64,000 nucleotides of DNA from Acidobacteria bacterium SCN 69-37 (GCA_001724025.1 MEDJ01000006.1:1-64000), one strand, 5' to 3'; counted from the first letter of the stretch, positions 18,975-28,497 are shown. A program made the numbers and translations. Notes: generated by a model from the sequence alone, not told the origin.

Positions 18975-20527
18975 CCCGCGCCGATCACGTCGCGCGCCTG
19001 CGTGCGCGCACGGCCCCCTGGGACGTGCTGGTGATCGGCGGCGGCGCCACGGGCGTCGGCATTGCCGTCGACGCGGCCTCGCGCGGCTACGACGTGCTGC
19101 TCGTCGAGCAGCACGACTTCGGCAAGGGCACGTCGAGCCGCAGCACCAAGCTCGTCCACGGCGGCGTGCGCTACCTCGAACAGGGCAACGTGTCGCTCGT
19201 CATGGAGGCCCTGAAGGAGCGCGGCCTGCTGCGACAGAACGCGCCGCACCTGGTCGGCAACCTCGCCTTCGTCGTCCCGAGCTACGACTGGTGGGAAGCG
19301 CCGTTCTACGGCCTCGGCCTGAAGGTCTACAACGTGCTCGCCGGCAAGTACGGCTTCGGCACGTCGGAACTGCTCTCGCGCGAGGAAACGCTGGCGCGGC
19401 TGCCCACCATCAAGACCGACGGCCTGCGCGGCGGCGTCGTCTACTACGACGGCCAGTTCGACGACGCGCGGCTGCTCATCAACCTGGTGGCCACCGCGGC
19501 CGAACAGGGCGCCACGCTCGTCAACTACACCCGCGTGACGGGCCTCACCCGCGGCCGAGACGGCTTCATCGACGGCGTGGTCACGCACGATCTCGAGGAC
19601 GACGCCGAGCACACGACACGGGCGCGCATCGTGATCAACGCGACCGGACCGTTTGCCGACGGCGTGCGTCGCCTGGTCGAACCGGACACGCCGCGCCTGA
19701 TCGCGCCGAGCCAGGGCATCCACCTGGTCTTCGATCGATCATTCCTGCCCGGAGACAGCGCGATCATGGTGCCGCACACGCGCGACGGCCGCGTGATGTT
19801 CGCCATCCCCTGGCACGGACACACGGTCGTCGGCACGACCGACACACCGATCGACGAGCCGGTGCTCGAGCCGCGGCCGTTCGATGCCGAGATCGACTTC
19901 ATCCTCGAGACCGCGGGCCGGTACCTGCACACGCCGCCCACGCGCGCCGACGTGCGCAGCGTGTTCGTCGGGATCCGCCCGCTCGTGCGGAGCGGCGACA
20001 GCCGCATCACGGCGGCCCTGTCGCGCGATCACGCCATCCACATCGATGCGTCGGGCCTGCTGACGGTCACCGGCGGCAAGTGGACGACCTACAGGAAGAT
20101 GGCGGAGGACGCGGTGACACAGGCCGCGGACCTGGCGCGGCTGCCCGAACGCCCGTGCGTCACGCGGACGCTGAACATCCACGGCTTCCACGCGCAGCCC
20201 GCGCAGTTCGGTCACCTGGGCGTGTACGGCAGCGACGCGATCGCCATCCAGTCCCTGATTCGTGAGGATGCGCGCCTGGGCGTGCCGCTGCACCCGGCGC
20301 TGCCCATCGTCGGCGCGGAGATCGTGTGGGCCGTCACCGAGGAGATGGCGCGCACGCTCGAGGACGCCCTCGCACGCCGGACCCGCGCGCTGTTCCTCAA
20401 CGCACACGCGGCCATCGCCATGGCCCCGGCCGCTGCCGCGCTGATGGCCACGGCGCTCGGCCGCGACGAGACCTGGGCTGCCGGGCAGGTGGCGGCCTTC
20501 ACCGCGCTCGCGCGTCAGTACTGCTGA
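18971..20527 (+). CDS. glpD: Glycerol-3-phosphate dehydrogenase (FAD, aerobic type)
   Basis: 518 residues. Oxidises glycerol 3-phosphate to dihydroxyacetone phosphate at the inner face of the membrane, feeding the quinone pool. The FAD-binding motif is [49 protein letters not shown] and the [14 protein letters not shown] block near residue 375 are diagnostic. The start is GTG 18971, overlapping the glpK stop by four bases (GTGA); the same frame stays open far upstream but that part is antisense-free shadow of glpK. Together with glpF and glpK it completes the route from glycerol to central metabolism. No glpR-type regulator is visible nearby. Confidence 0.95.
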
Positions 20528-20586
20528 TCCCCGCGCGACGATGGCCGCGTTGACGAGGAGAGAACGGGCCCGATAGAGTGCGCGCC

Positions 20587-20982
20587 ATGAGTCTCGCGCA
20601 CTTCACGCTGCCCACGCGGTCCGTCGAGGCCACGGCGGCCCTGCTCGACGCCATCTTCGGGTATCCCCGCCTGACCATTCCGGGAAATTCCCCGATCGAC
20701 ACGCAGTGGTTCGACATCGGCGGCGGCCAGCAGCTGCACGTCGTGTACGTCGAACATTTCACCGTCTCGCCGTTCGAGGGTGAGTTCGGGCGGCACCTTG
20801 CCTTGTTCCACCCGCTCCGCGAATTCGACGCGATGAAGGCGCGCCTGGCGGCACACGGCGCCGAGATCTTCCACGCGCGGCGGCCGACGCCGTTCGAGCG
20901 CTTCTTCTTCCGGGAGCCGATCAACGGCTATGTCTTCGAGGTCATCGACGCGGCCCGCATGACCATGCCCGCCGAACCGTAG
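20587..20982 (+). CDS. VOC-superfamily (glyoxalase-like) protein
   Basis: 131 residues forming one vicinal-oxygen-chelate module pair: an N-terminal LAHFTLPTRSVEATAALLDAIFGYPRL, a WFDIGGGQQLHVVYVEHF strand region, HLALFHPLREFDAMKARLAAHGAEI and a C-terminal EPINGYVFEVID. Histidine and glutamate at the expected metal positions are present. Such proteins include lyases, dioxygenases and binding proteins; no specific reaction can be assigned. ATG 20587 is preferred over GTG 20578, though neither has a good ribosome-binding site. It stands alone after glpD and ends at a convergent hairpin. Confidence 0.8.
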   Translation: MSLAHFTLPTRSVEATAALLDAIFGYPRLTIPGNSPIDTQWFDIGGGQQLHVVYVEHFTVSPFEGEFGRHLALFHPLREFDAMKARLAAHGAEIFHARRPTPFERFFFREPINGYVFEVIDAARMTMPAEP

Positions 20983-20984
20983 GG

Positions 20985-21006
20985 GGGCGGGCCCCGGTGC
21001 CCGCCC
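20985..21006. terminator. Convergent hairpin
   Basis: GGGCGGGC / GCCCGCCC arms with a six-base loop between the VOC gene and the convergent cupin gene; no T-tract. Probable bidirectional terminator. Confidence 0.55.
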
Positions 21007-21015
21007 ATCCAGACG

Positions 21016-21411
21016 CTACGCGCCCTTCGCCGTCCACTTCGACCAGTAGAACGTCATCGGCACCTTGCCGGTGTTCCTGATCCCGTGCAGGACATTGCTC
21101 GCGCAATACATGATGGCGCCGGGCCCCACCTGCGACACCTTGCCGTCGCACTCGATCTCGCCGGTACCATCGGCCACAATCATGAATTCTTCTTCCGGGT
21201 GCTGGTGCGGCGGGTGCGGGCTCGCGCCGGGGTCGAGCACGGCCATGCCGGTACACATCACGCTCAGCTGATCTGTCGGTCCGTTGTAATGAACGAAGAC
21301 GCGGCAGCCGTCGGTGTATTCACCGGGCACCGTGTGCAGATCGAGGACGCCGTCCGGCAGCTTCGGCGCCGCCGACTCGGGAATGATGACCACGTTGGGT
21401 TCCTGGGACAT
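21016..21411 (-). CDS. Single-domain cupin protein
   Basis: 131 residues, a small cytoplasmic cupin. The metal-binding motif reads HPPHQHPEEEF at 66-76, giving H69, H71 and E75 as likely ligands, with a fourth histidine in SNVLHGIRN. GAIMYCASNVLHGI is typical of cupin motif 2. It begins 47 bases after the UbiD-family gene on the same strand, so the two are probably co-transcribed. Cupins beside UbiD-like decarboxylases often act on related aromatic or dicarbonyl compounds, but I cannot name the substrate. Confidence 0.82.
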   Translation of the reverse strand: MSQEPNVVIIPESAAPKLPDGVLDLHTVPGEYTDGCRVFVHYNGPTDQLSVMCTGMAVLDPGASPHPPHQHPEEEFMIVADGTGEIECDGKVSQVGPGAIMYCASNVLHGIRNTGKVPMTFYWSKWTAKGA

Positions 21412-21458
21412 GCGCGCGATCGTCGCGGATCTCGGGGCGGCCGGTCAACAGGAGCCTC

Positions 21459-23258
21459 CTAGTCCAGGTGCCCCTTCTCGGAGTCGCCCATTTCGACGCG
21501 GCGCGACGGGAAGTACTCGTGCCAGCGATCCGTGACCCGGCGCGCGACCTCGTCGCGGCACGTCACCTCCGCCGGATACCACGGCTTCATCCGCGCATCG
21601 ATCACGATCGGCCCCGAGCGGACGATGTGGTTGCGCATGACGCGCGTCTGCGCGGCGTGGATGTCGGCCGCGGGCTCGAACCGCGTGAACGTCGTCCAGA
21701 GGAAGTTCATCGGACTGCGCGCCGCACGTTCCGGATCGTCGGTCACCACGACGAGCGGCCACGAGGCGAAGGCCGGATGGGTCGCGAAGCGCGCGGCCGC
21801 ATCCGGCTCGTCCGCGAACGACGGCCCGCCGACGATGAGGCAGCCGCCGCAGAAGACGGTGGCGCCATGACCGCCGGCCGGGAGTGCAGGCGCCGAGAAC
21901 ACGCGCGGCAGATCGCGCACCGGATCGCCGACGCCCAGCCACACCCCCTTCGACCCGCTGTTAACCGCTGGCCCGCTGTAGTCGAGCGTGTCCATCGACA
22001 GATTCGCGAACACGTACAGGTCGGTCTCGGGATGCGTGCGCGCGAGCACGTGCTCGAGCGTGGCGCGGATGTCCTTCAGATCGACGTCGCGATCGGTGAC
22101 GAGCAGAAACTTGGTCAGCGACAGCTGCCCTTCGCCCAGGATGCGGAACGCGCTCGCCATCGCCTCGCGCCCGTAGCGCTGCTTGACGACAGCCGCGGCC
22201 AGCGCGTGGTACCCCGTCTCCCCGTACGACCAGAGACGGTCGACAGCCGGCATGACCAGCGGGAACAGCGGCGACAGCAATTCCTGCAGCAGATCGCCGA
22301 TGAAGAAATCCTCCTGTCGTGGCTTGCCGACGACGGTGGCCGGGAACAGGGCGTCTCGACGCCTGGCGATCTGCCGGACGTGGAAGACCGGATAGTCGTG
22401 CTGCAACGAGTAGTAGCCGTAGTGATCGCCGAACGGTCCCTCGGGCCGTCGTTCGCGCGGCGGGACCTCGCCGATGAGGGCGAACTCGGCATCGGCGACG
22501 AGCGGATGCGGCCAGGAGCCCTCGGCCATCGGCAGGCGCGATCCCGCGATGAGCGACGCGAGCATCAGTTCGGGCACGTTCTCGGGCAGCGGTGCAATCG
22601 CCGACAGGATCAGCGCCGGCGGCCCGCCCAGGAACACGGTGACGGGCAGCGCCTCGCCACGCGATTCGGCCACCTGATAGTGGAACCCGCCACCCTTGCC
22701 GATCTGCCAGTGCATGCCTGTCGTCCGCGCGTCGTGGATCTGCAGGCGATACATGCCGAGGTTGTGGCCGCGGCCGTCGGGGTGCTGCGTGTAGACGAGC
22801 GGCAGCGTGACGAACGGTCCGCCATCGTCGGGCCACGTCGTCAGGGCCGGCAGGCGATCGAGCCGCACGTCGTCCGTGACCACCTCGGTCACCGGCCCGC
22901 CGCGCCCGCGCTTCAGCCCCACCCGCAGCAGGTCCCGCCCGACATCACGCGCGGCCCAGACCTTCGCCGGTGTAGGCGGCATCATCGTTTCCGCCAGCTG
23001 CACGAGGCGTCGAATCAGGCGCAGCGGCCGCTCACCGAACGCGAGTTCCGCGCGGCGCGCGGTGCCGAACAGGTTGATCACGAGCGGCACGTCGGCGCCG
23101 ATGACGCGGCGAAAGACAAGGGCCGGTCCACCGGCCGCAATCACGCGTCGATGGATCTCCGCCGCCTCCTCCACCGGATCGACAGGTACGTCGATGTCCA
23201 CGACATCCTGGTCACGGCGCAGAGCGGCAACGAACGTGCGGAGGTCCGGAAACGACAT
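21459..23258 (-). CDS. UbiD-family (de)carboxylase
   Basis: 599 residues, longer than the E. coli UbiD. The family uses prenylated FMN to reversibly decarboxylate aromatic or unsaturated acids. The conserved block PEGPFGDHYGYYS contains the glutamate of the E-R-E catalytic set; TGMHWQIGKGGGFHY and the PVTVFLGGPPALIL strand-loop match the prFMN-binding region. TKFLLVTDRDVDLKD marks the C-terminal domain. No ubiX-like prenyltransferase is in the window, so the cofactor must be made elsewhere. A cupin follows in the same direction. Because its sequence departs from true UbiD in several stretches, I call the family only and not ubiquinone synthesis. Confidence 0.87.
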   Translation of the reverse strand: MSFPDLRTFVAALRRDQDVVDIDVPVDPVEEAAEIHRRVIAAGGPALVFRRVIGADVPLVINLFGTARRAELAFGERPLRLIRRLVQLAETMMPPTPAKVWAARDVGRDLLRVGLKRGRGGPVTEVVTDDVRLDRLPALTTWPDDGGPFVTLPLVYTQHPDGRGHNLGMYRLQIHDARTTGMHWQIGKGGGFHYQVAESRGEALPVTVFLGGPPALILSAIAPLPENVPELMLASLIAGSRLPMAEGSWPHPLVADAEFALIGEVPPRERRPEGPFGDHYGYYSLQHDYPVFHVRQIARRRDALFPATVVGKPRQEDFFIGDLLQELLSPLFPLVMPAVDRLWSYGETGYHALAAAVVKQRYGREAMASAFRILGEGQLSLTKFLLVTDRDVDLKDIRATLEHVLARTHPETDLYVFANLSMDTLDYSGPAVNSGSKGVWLGVGDPVRDLPRVFSAPALPAGGHGATVFCGGCLIVGGPSFADEPDAAARFATHPAFASWPLVVVTDDPERAARSPMNFLWTTFTRFEPAADIHAAQTRVMRNHIVRSGPIVIDARMKPWYPAEVTCRDEVARRVTDRWHEYFPSRRVEMGDSEKGHLD

Positions 23259-23310
23259 GCGGGGCGATAGTACTCGAAGGCGGCGCGGCGGCAGGCGGCA
23301 GGCGGCGGCC

Positions 23311-23509
23311 GTTCGTACGGAGCCCCGAGGCTTCAGCCTCAGGGAACCCCGTCCCTGGGGCTGAAGCCCCAGGGCTCCGATCGGCAGGCTACCGGCTGCC
23401 GGCGACGGGCCGTGGCGGTTCGTACGGAGCCCCGAGGCTTCAGCCTCGGGAAACTCCGTCCCTGGGGCTGAAGCCCCAGGGCTCCGATCGACAGGTTACC
23501 GGTTACCGG
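23311..23509. repeat. Tandemly duplicated hairpin-pair element (107-bp unit; hairpin copies 4-7)
   Basis: Two units, beginning with GTTCGTACGG at 23311 and at 23418. Each has a CCCCGAGGC-TTCA hairpin (23323-23344; 23430-23451) followed by an inverted CCCTGGGGC-TGAA-GCCCCAGGG hairpin (23353-23374; 23460-23481), then heptamers (GGCTACC/GGCTGCC in unit 1; GGTTACC x3 then GGCCACC at 23494-23521 in unit 2). This is the head-to-tail pair layout of bacterial interspersed mosaic elements. The TAA stop of the next gene (23510-23512) lies in the second heptamer array. Confidence 0.85.
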
Positions 23510-24931
23510 TTACCGGCCACCGGCGACACGGCGGCGCATGGCGTACAGGGTCCGCACGGTGTCGGGAACCTCGTCCTTCGTCAGGATCTCGAAGTGCGCG
23601 CCGAACGCCGCCTCGAATGCGGCCTGCGTGTAGCCGGGGAACACGTCTTCGCGGGTGGCGAGCAGCCGCCGCACCTGCGAGTCCTCCTTCGGCACGAACT
23701 CGATCACGAGCGTGTTGGCCACGGCCGCGAAGAACGCCGCCACGCGCGCCAGCGGTACGTTGTTCGTGATGGCCAGGTGATGAATCAACGCCAGGGCGAC
23801 GACGGTGCCGCGCGACATACGGTCGATCACGGAGGCGCGCTCGACCAGGGCCCACCCGACCGACGGCGACGGGTTCGTCAAATCCAGCAGCAATGGCAGG
23901 ACACCCTCCACGTTCGAGGACCGATTGTGGACATAGTGGCGCTCGACGGCCAGCGCGTCGACGTCGTGCGACACCACGTAGCGTCCGGGCCCGGCCAGCA
24001 GCCGACTGAATCGTCCGGTATTGGCCCCGAGGTCATGGATCGTCTCGCCTGGCGTGGCGAACGTGTCCACCAGGCGGCGGACCAGCGTCTCCTTGGCCGC
24101 CATGGCCTCGGCCGAATAGTTCGTCTCGTCGTAGTAGTCGCCCCACTCGGTCGTCATCCGCGGCAGCGCCAGGGCGGCCACTACGCGCCGCAGACTCTCG
24201 ATCAATGCCACCTGCCGCGCCTTCGGCAGTGTCGGGGTCGCGATCGCGGACGTCGTTCGACCATCGCGCTCGTGCCGCTTCTGGCTGCGCGCGTGCGCGT
24301 GGAGGTGCACGAGCAGGCCGAAGCGCAGCCAGGTCGTCGCCGGCAGCAGCGTGCTGGCCAGATCGAGCGGGATGCCGTCGAGGAAGTCGCGGAGCAGCCG
24401 GCCCAGCCGCACGTCGACGCGAGCCATCAGCGCGAGTGGCGCCAGGAAATGCTGGCAGAACTGCCGATAGGCGACCCACGGCGCGCCGTCCTCGTAGGTC
24501 TCGAACGACAGCGTATCGATGAAGACCGGTCGCGATCCAATGAACTGCACGTTGTAGGCTGACGCATCCTTGAGCGTCATCCCCAAGGTCAGGCTCAGGC
24601 TCTGGATGTCGAGCGTCAGCAGCGTTGCGTCCTTGAGCTGGCTGAACGCCCACTCGTAGGGATAGGCGATGTACGGAACCGGTGCGGGCTTCAGGATGCG
24701 GTAGACGTCGGCCCCGGCGGTCGCGTCGACGGACACCTCTTCGTGCGGCACCATCCAGCCTCGCGTGACGAGCGCCTCGTACAGCCCCGACGCCATCAAC
24801 CTGTCGTACTGCGGCTGGTACCGACGATTGACCTGCCGATAGACAACACCGTTGGCGACGTAGACGAATCCCGCCGGATCGCGGAACGACGCGGGATGCG
24901 GGTCGGGATGCACGCGCGCATCGTCGGTCAC
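23510..24931 (-). CDS. NoeA-like SAM-dependent methyltransferase
   Basis: 473 residues with a long N-terminal region (FRDPAGFVYVANGVVYRQVN, a kinase-like DASAYNVQFIGSRPVFIDTLSFE) and a C-terminal class I methyltransferase whose motif I is DLGANTGRFSRLLA, followed by SHDVDALAVERHY. This layout resembles rhizobial NoeA and relatives, annotated as methyltransferases acting on surface or signal molecules; the substrate is unknown. It starts with GTG 24931, overlapping the sulfatase-like gene's stop by four bases (GTGA), so the three-gene unit micropeptide/sulfatase-like/methyltransferase is translationally coupled. The stop codon falls in the heptamer part of an intergenic repeat. Confidence 0.8.
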   Translation of the reverse strand: MTDDARVHPDPHPASFRDPAGFVYVANGVVYRQVNRRYQPQYDRLMASGLYEALVTRGWMVPHEEVSVDATAGADVYRILKPAPVPYIAYPYEWAFSQLKDATLLTLDIQSLSLTLGMTLKDASAYNVQFIGSRPVFIDTLSFETYEDGAPWVAYRQFCQHFLAPLALMARVDVRLGRLLRDFLDGIPLDLASTLLPATTWLRFGLLVHLHAHARSQKRHERDGRTTSAIATPTLPKARQVALIESLRRVVAALALPRMTTEWGDYYDETNYSAEAMAAKETLVRRLVDTFATPGETIHDLGANTGRFSRLLAGPGRYVVSHDVDALAVERHYVHNRSSNVEGVLPLLLDLTNPSPSVGWALVERASVIDRMSRGTVVALALIHHLAITNNVPLARVAAFFAAVANTLVIEFVPKEDSQVRRLLATREDVFPGYTQAAFEAAFGAHFEILTKDEVPDTVRTLYAMRRRVAGGR

Positions 24932-26577
24932 GGGACCTCCATCACGCGCGCGAGGTCGGGCATCGGACGTACGACGACTGCCCCTGATGTCCTCGAATCG
25001 ATGGCGACCGTGGCTTCCGCCGCGGCCGCCTCGTCCTCCGCGCCGAAGAACTCCGCGATCAACCCCTGCACCGACGCCGACCGCTCATCGATCCCGGCGT
25101 CCACGCCGGGTCGCCTGATGGCAAAGAACGCCGAGTAATTGTCGATGATGTCGCGATCCGACACGTCCTCCGCGTACCGACCCGCCGAGATCCGCGAGCC
25201 GTGATCGCCGTGCAGCACGATCGTGGCGCCGGCAAAGGCCGGGAGGCTGTCGAGCCGGGCGATCACCCGATCGAGCCGGCCGGCCAGGCACCGATACTGC
25301 GGCAGGTAGTGCCGATAGCCCTCGACCCGCTTCGCATCGAGCGCCGGCGGTGTCAGCCCGTGCAGTTCGTGCAGCTGATAGTAGGCCTCGCCGCTCGCGC
25401 CCGTGTCCCGGCACGCATCGTCGAGGATGTACGGCGCGTGCGGCATGATCAGGTGCACGAAGTACGCACGGCCGCGCGGACTCGAGACGACGTCGGCTTC
25501 GAACCGATCGAACCATCGCGGGAAGGCGTACGCATCGAATCCGGCAAACGTCGACGGATGCCACCCCATCAGCGCGAAGACCAGGGACGTGCCGCGCACG
25601 ACCGTATAGCTCGACGGGAACGTTCGTGACACGACGTGATACAGGTCACGCGCGCGAAGACGCTCGAGATACGGGCTGGCCGGGTTGAACGACGGCAGCA
25701 CCTCGCACCGCGCGGCCACGGTGAAGCAGAAATCGATGTGAGCCGTACCGTAGCTGACGACGTCGTAGCCGTCCTGTGTGAGTCGCTCGAAGAGTATCGA
25801 CCGGGTCCGGCCGTCCTCCTGATGGTGCAGCGTCTGTCCCCAGCTGTCGTCGTGCGTATCGAAGTTGAGCGTGTTCGGGATCGACCGGCTCGACGCGTAA
25901 TGACGGCTGAACGCCCGGCTGTATACGCGGAAGCCGCGGCCGGTGAACTGCGCGCGCAGGTCGCGCGCGAGCGACGCGCCGCCAGGTGCGGCCGCGAGCC
26001 CGTCCACGCCCATGGCCTCGTCGATGACGATGTAGACGATCGGCGGGAGATCGGTGGATGTCGCGGATGTCGGGGCTGTCGCCGCTGGCAGCGGCGGCGC
26101 GGCAGCCCGGCCGTGCAGGATGCCCGCGTTGGTCACGACCGTCGATCCGAAGAAGACCGCGGCGGCGACGAACAGCACCGGCGCGATCCGGCGTCGTACC
26201 GGCCACAGGGCCACGAAGATCACTGCACCGATCCCGATCAGCGCCACCAGTCGTCCCGGCCTGGTCGCGGCCATCCACACGAGCAGACGATGACCGCCGG
26301 CCGCGACATCGAGGATCACGAGCAGGGCAACCACGAGCGCCGCGACGTAGGCGACGTGTCGCGGCCACGTGCTCCGATCGTCGGGCCGCAGCAGCGCGGC
26401 TGCCCCGCCGAGGATCAGCCCCAGCCCCGCGAAGCCGGCAAAGAGCCCGAGGGCCGGGGCGATGACGAGTGGGATCGACAGCGTGCCGAACGCTTCGAGG
26501 ATTGGCGCCATCAGCGCCAGCGGGGGGAACAGGAGCAGCAGCAGCCGATCGCGGGCCGGACGTGCGGACGACGTCAC
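24928..26577 (-). CDS. Membrane-anchored sulfatase/alkaline-phosphatase-superfamily protein
   Basis: 549 residues. Five or so N-terminal hydrophobic helices (to about residue 155) are followed by an extracytoplasmic sulfatase-like domain. PPIVYIVIDEAMG supplies a first metal aspartate and VLHGDHGSR the conserved DHG metal site; the nucleophile position is in the region around SRSIPNTLNF. The architecture resembles LtaS/EptA-type enzymes that modify or move head groups on surface polymers, but the substrate is not known. It is followed with a four-base overlap by a NoeA-like methyltransferase and preceded by a small membrane protein with one base between. This grouping points to cell-surface glycan or lipid decoration. 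Confidence 0.82.
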   Translation of the reverse strand: MTSSARPARDRLLLLLFPPLALMAPILEAFGTLSIPLVIAPALGLFAGFAGLGLILGGAAALLRPDDRSTWPRHVAYVAALVVALLVILDVAAGGHRLLVWMAATRPGRLVALIGIGAVIFVALWPVRRRIAPVLFVAAAVFFGSTVVTNAGILHGRAAAPPLPAATAPTSATSTDLPPIVYIVIDEAMGVDGLAAAPGGASLARDLRAQFTGRGFRVYSRAFSRHYASSRSIPNTLNFDTHDDSWGQTLHHQEDGRTRSILFERLTQDGYDVVSYGTAHIDFCFTVAARCEVLPSFNPASPYLERLRARDLYHVVSRTFPSSYTVVRGTSLVFALMGWHPSTFAGFDAYAFPRWFDRFEADVVSSPRGRAYFVHLIMPHAPYILDDACRDTGASGEAYYQLHELHGLTPPALDAKRVEGYRHYLPQYRCLAGRLDRVIARLDSLPAFAGATIVLHGDHGSRISAGRYAEDVSDRDIIDNYSAFFAIRRPGVDAGIDERSASVQGLIAEFFGAEDEAAAAEATVAIDSRTSGAVVVRPMPDLARVMEVP

Positions 26578-26578
26578 A

Positions 26579-26818
26579 TCAGGCCTGTTTGTCTCGGGAC
26601 TCGAGGGGCGAGGCGTCGGCGCTCCGGCCGAACAACCTCAAGAGGCGGCCCCAGTACGACCGGCAGGCGTAGGCCGCGGCGGCGAGTCCCGCAGCGACGG
26701 CCTGAAAGACGAGGCTCCCGGTTCCCGGATCCAGATAGGCGTCGGCGTCGCGCGTGAAGCCGATCCCCACCAGGACCACCACCAGGAAGACCAATCGGAA
26801 CGTGGACGAATCCCTCAC
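26579..26818 (-). CDS. Small YLDPGTGS-motif membrane protein
   Basis: 79 residues with a signal-like first helix (FRLVFLVVVLVGIGF), the conserved AYLDPGTGSLVFQ motif and a second helix (AVAAGLAAAAYACRSYW). Short proteins with this motif are often found beside membrane sulfatase-like and glycosyltransferase genes; no biochemical function is known to me. The stop is one base before the start of the sulfatase-like gene, so it leads a three-gene unit. Confidence 0.75.
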   Translation of the reverse strand: MRDSSTFRLVFLVVVLVGIGFTRDADAYLDPGTGSLVFQAVAAGLAAAAYACRSYWGRLLRLFGRSADASPLESRDKQA

Positions 26819-26930
26819 ACTTCCCCCCTCCTTGCCGCGCCGTGCCTGGGGAGTTCGGTTGCGGCGATCGTGCGATGCGAGCGTTACACGAAGTTTACAC
26901 GGGGACGGACCGTGAGGTGAACCACGAACC

Positions 26931-27809
26931 CTACCGGCTCAACCGTCGGATCCACACGTTGCGATATTTCACGGGATTCGCGTGATCCTGCAGGGTCAGC
27001 GGCAGTTCGGGCTCGTGCGGCGTATATCCGTGCACGGTCATCGTCGCCGACGTCGAGCCCATGATCTGGCGCCGGTGATGGACGAGCACGCCGTTCCAGA
27101 ACACCGTGACGAAGGCCGGGCGCACGAGCCTGTCGCCGTCGAACGCGGGGGCCTCGAAGACGATATCGTAGGTCTGCCACTCGCCGGGCCCGCGCGCCGC
27201 GTTGACGTCGGGCGGGTATTCCCCATAGACGGACGCCGCCATGCCGTCGGCATACGTCACGTTGTTGAACGAATCGAGCACCTGGATTTCGTACCGGCCC
27301 ATCAGGATGACGCCGCTGTTGCCGCGTCCCTGGCTGAAGCCCGTGGCATCAGTCGGCGTGGCGAACTCGACGTGCAGTTGGACGTCGCCGAAGCGCTCGC
27401 GCGTGACGATCGATCCACGACCCGCCCCTGTCTCGAAGTGGCCGTCATGCACGGGCCACTCGGCCGGCACCAACTGTCCCTTGCGACTGTGCGCCCACTG
27501 CGAGAGGTCCCCGCCGTCGAACAGGACGATGGCGTCAGCCGGTGGGGCGCCGGGCACACGGCCCGGCGGGACGATCGGCGGCTGCGGCCGCGCCGCATCG
27601 TGGATGCGCCAGGGGGTGTCGGGAATCTCGGCCATGTTCGTGTAGCCGAGCACCTCGCCATTGGGCCCCTTCACCGGGCCGGGACCGGACTCCGCGGCCG
27701 GAGGCGCGGGCGTGGGCGTCTGAGACGCAGGCGCCTGTTGCGCGGAGACGACGCCCGTCGAGACTGCGACGGCAATGCACAGAGTGACGGCCTTCATCGC
27801 TCGGAACAT
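26931..27809 (-). CDS. DUF1080 secreted protein, paralogue A
   Basis: 292 residues with a signal peptide (cleavage after VVSAQQ, about residue 24), a proline-rich spacer, and a DUF1080 jelly roll beginning AIVLFDGGDLSQW. The lamin-like strands GNSGVILMGRYEIQVLDSF and EWQTYDIVFEAP are family hallmarks. It begins at ATG 27809 with AGGAG seven bases upstream. Its N-terminal spacer pattern (GYTN-IPDTPWRIHD-RPQPPIVPPG) closely parallels that of the paralogue at 28498-29352, so they probably arose by duplication. Likely acts on 3-keto-glycosides outside the cytoplasm; this is family inference. Confidence 0.87.
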   Translation of the reverse strand: MFRAMKAVTLCIAVAVSTGVVSAQQAPASQTPTPAPPAAESGPGPVKGPNGEVLGYTNMAEIPDTPWRIHDAARPQPPIVPPGRVPGAPPADAIVLFDGGDLSQWAHSRKGQLVPAEWPVHDGHFETGAGRGSIVTRERFGDVQLHVEFATPTDATGFSQGRGNSGVILMGRYEIQVLDSFNNVTYADGMAASVYGEYPPDVNAARGPGEWQTYDIVFEAPAFDGDRLVRPAFVTVFWNGVLVHHRRQIMGSTSATMTVHGYTPHEPELPLTLQDHANPVKYRNVWIRRLSR

Positions 27810-27917
27810 GAGAGGCTCCTTTGGCTGTGAGGAACGGTGGGCCGATTCTACGTCACGTGCGTCCGTGTTTCACCGCGTGCCGGGCGTTGCCATAGACTAC
27901 TGGCTCGGAGGATGCCC

Positions 27918-28472
27918 ATGTCACGCCTGCAGACCCTGTTCCTGTTGCTGATCGCCAGTGTCGCGCTGTCGGCGGCGCCTGGACAGACGCCCACGTTCCG
28001 TCTCTGGTCCGACGATGTCACCGGCGGATCGTTCGGGTCGGAGCAGGTGTACAACAGTTTCGGCTGCACAGGCAGCAACCTGTCGCCGCACCTGGCCTGG
28101 TCGGGCGCGCCGAAGGACACGCAGAGTTTCGTGATCACGGTGTACGACCCGGATGCGCCGACCGGATCAGGGTTCTGGCACTGGGTCGTGGCCAACATCC
28201 CGGCCGGCACGACGATGATCGCGTCGAATGCGAGCCGCACACCGCGCATGCCTGCCGGATCCCTCGAGACGCGCACGGACTTCGGTCCCGCGGGGTATGG
28301 CGGGCCGTGCCCGCCGGCCGGCGATCAGCCGCACCGCTACATCTTCACGATTCACGCGCTGCGCGTGCCGAAGATCGACGTCACGGCCGACACGAGCGCG
28401 GCACTCGTGGGCTTCATGACCAACGCGAACCGCATCGCCAGCGCGTCGTTCACGGCCCGATACGGACGATAA
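27918..28472 (+). CDS. YbhB/YbcL-type PEBP (Raf-kinase-inhibitor-like) secreted protein
   Basis: 184 residues. Signal peptide MSRLQTLFLLLIASVALSAA, then a phosphatidylethanolamine-binding-protein fold: NLSPHLAWSGAPKDTQSF, the ligand-pocket motif DPDAPTGSGFWHWVVANIP, GYGGPCPPAGDQPHRYIFTIHAL. Bacterial PEBPs have no firmly known role; some bind small ligands or inhibit proteases. Two ATGs compete, 27912 and 27918; GGAGG at 27907-27911 abuts the first and is six bases from the second, so 27918 is the better start. It lies between two related DUF1080 genes, divergent from the first and convergent with the second. Confidence 0.87.
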   Translation: MSRLQTLFLLLIASVALSAAPGQTPTFRLWSDDVTGGSFGSEQVYNSFGCTGSNLSPHLAWSGAPKDTQSFVITVYDPDAPTGSGFWHWVVANIPAGTTMIASNASRTPRMPAGSLETRTDFGPAGYGGPCPPAGDQPHRYIFTIHALRVPKIDVTADTSAALVGFMTNANRIASASFTARYGR

Positions 28473-28497
28473 CCGGCCCGCCGCCGCGCCGGTCGTC

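Noticed and set aside
23311-23481. CRISPR array
   Set aside because: Only two units, with palindromes differing within and between units, and no conserved-length repeats or spacers.
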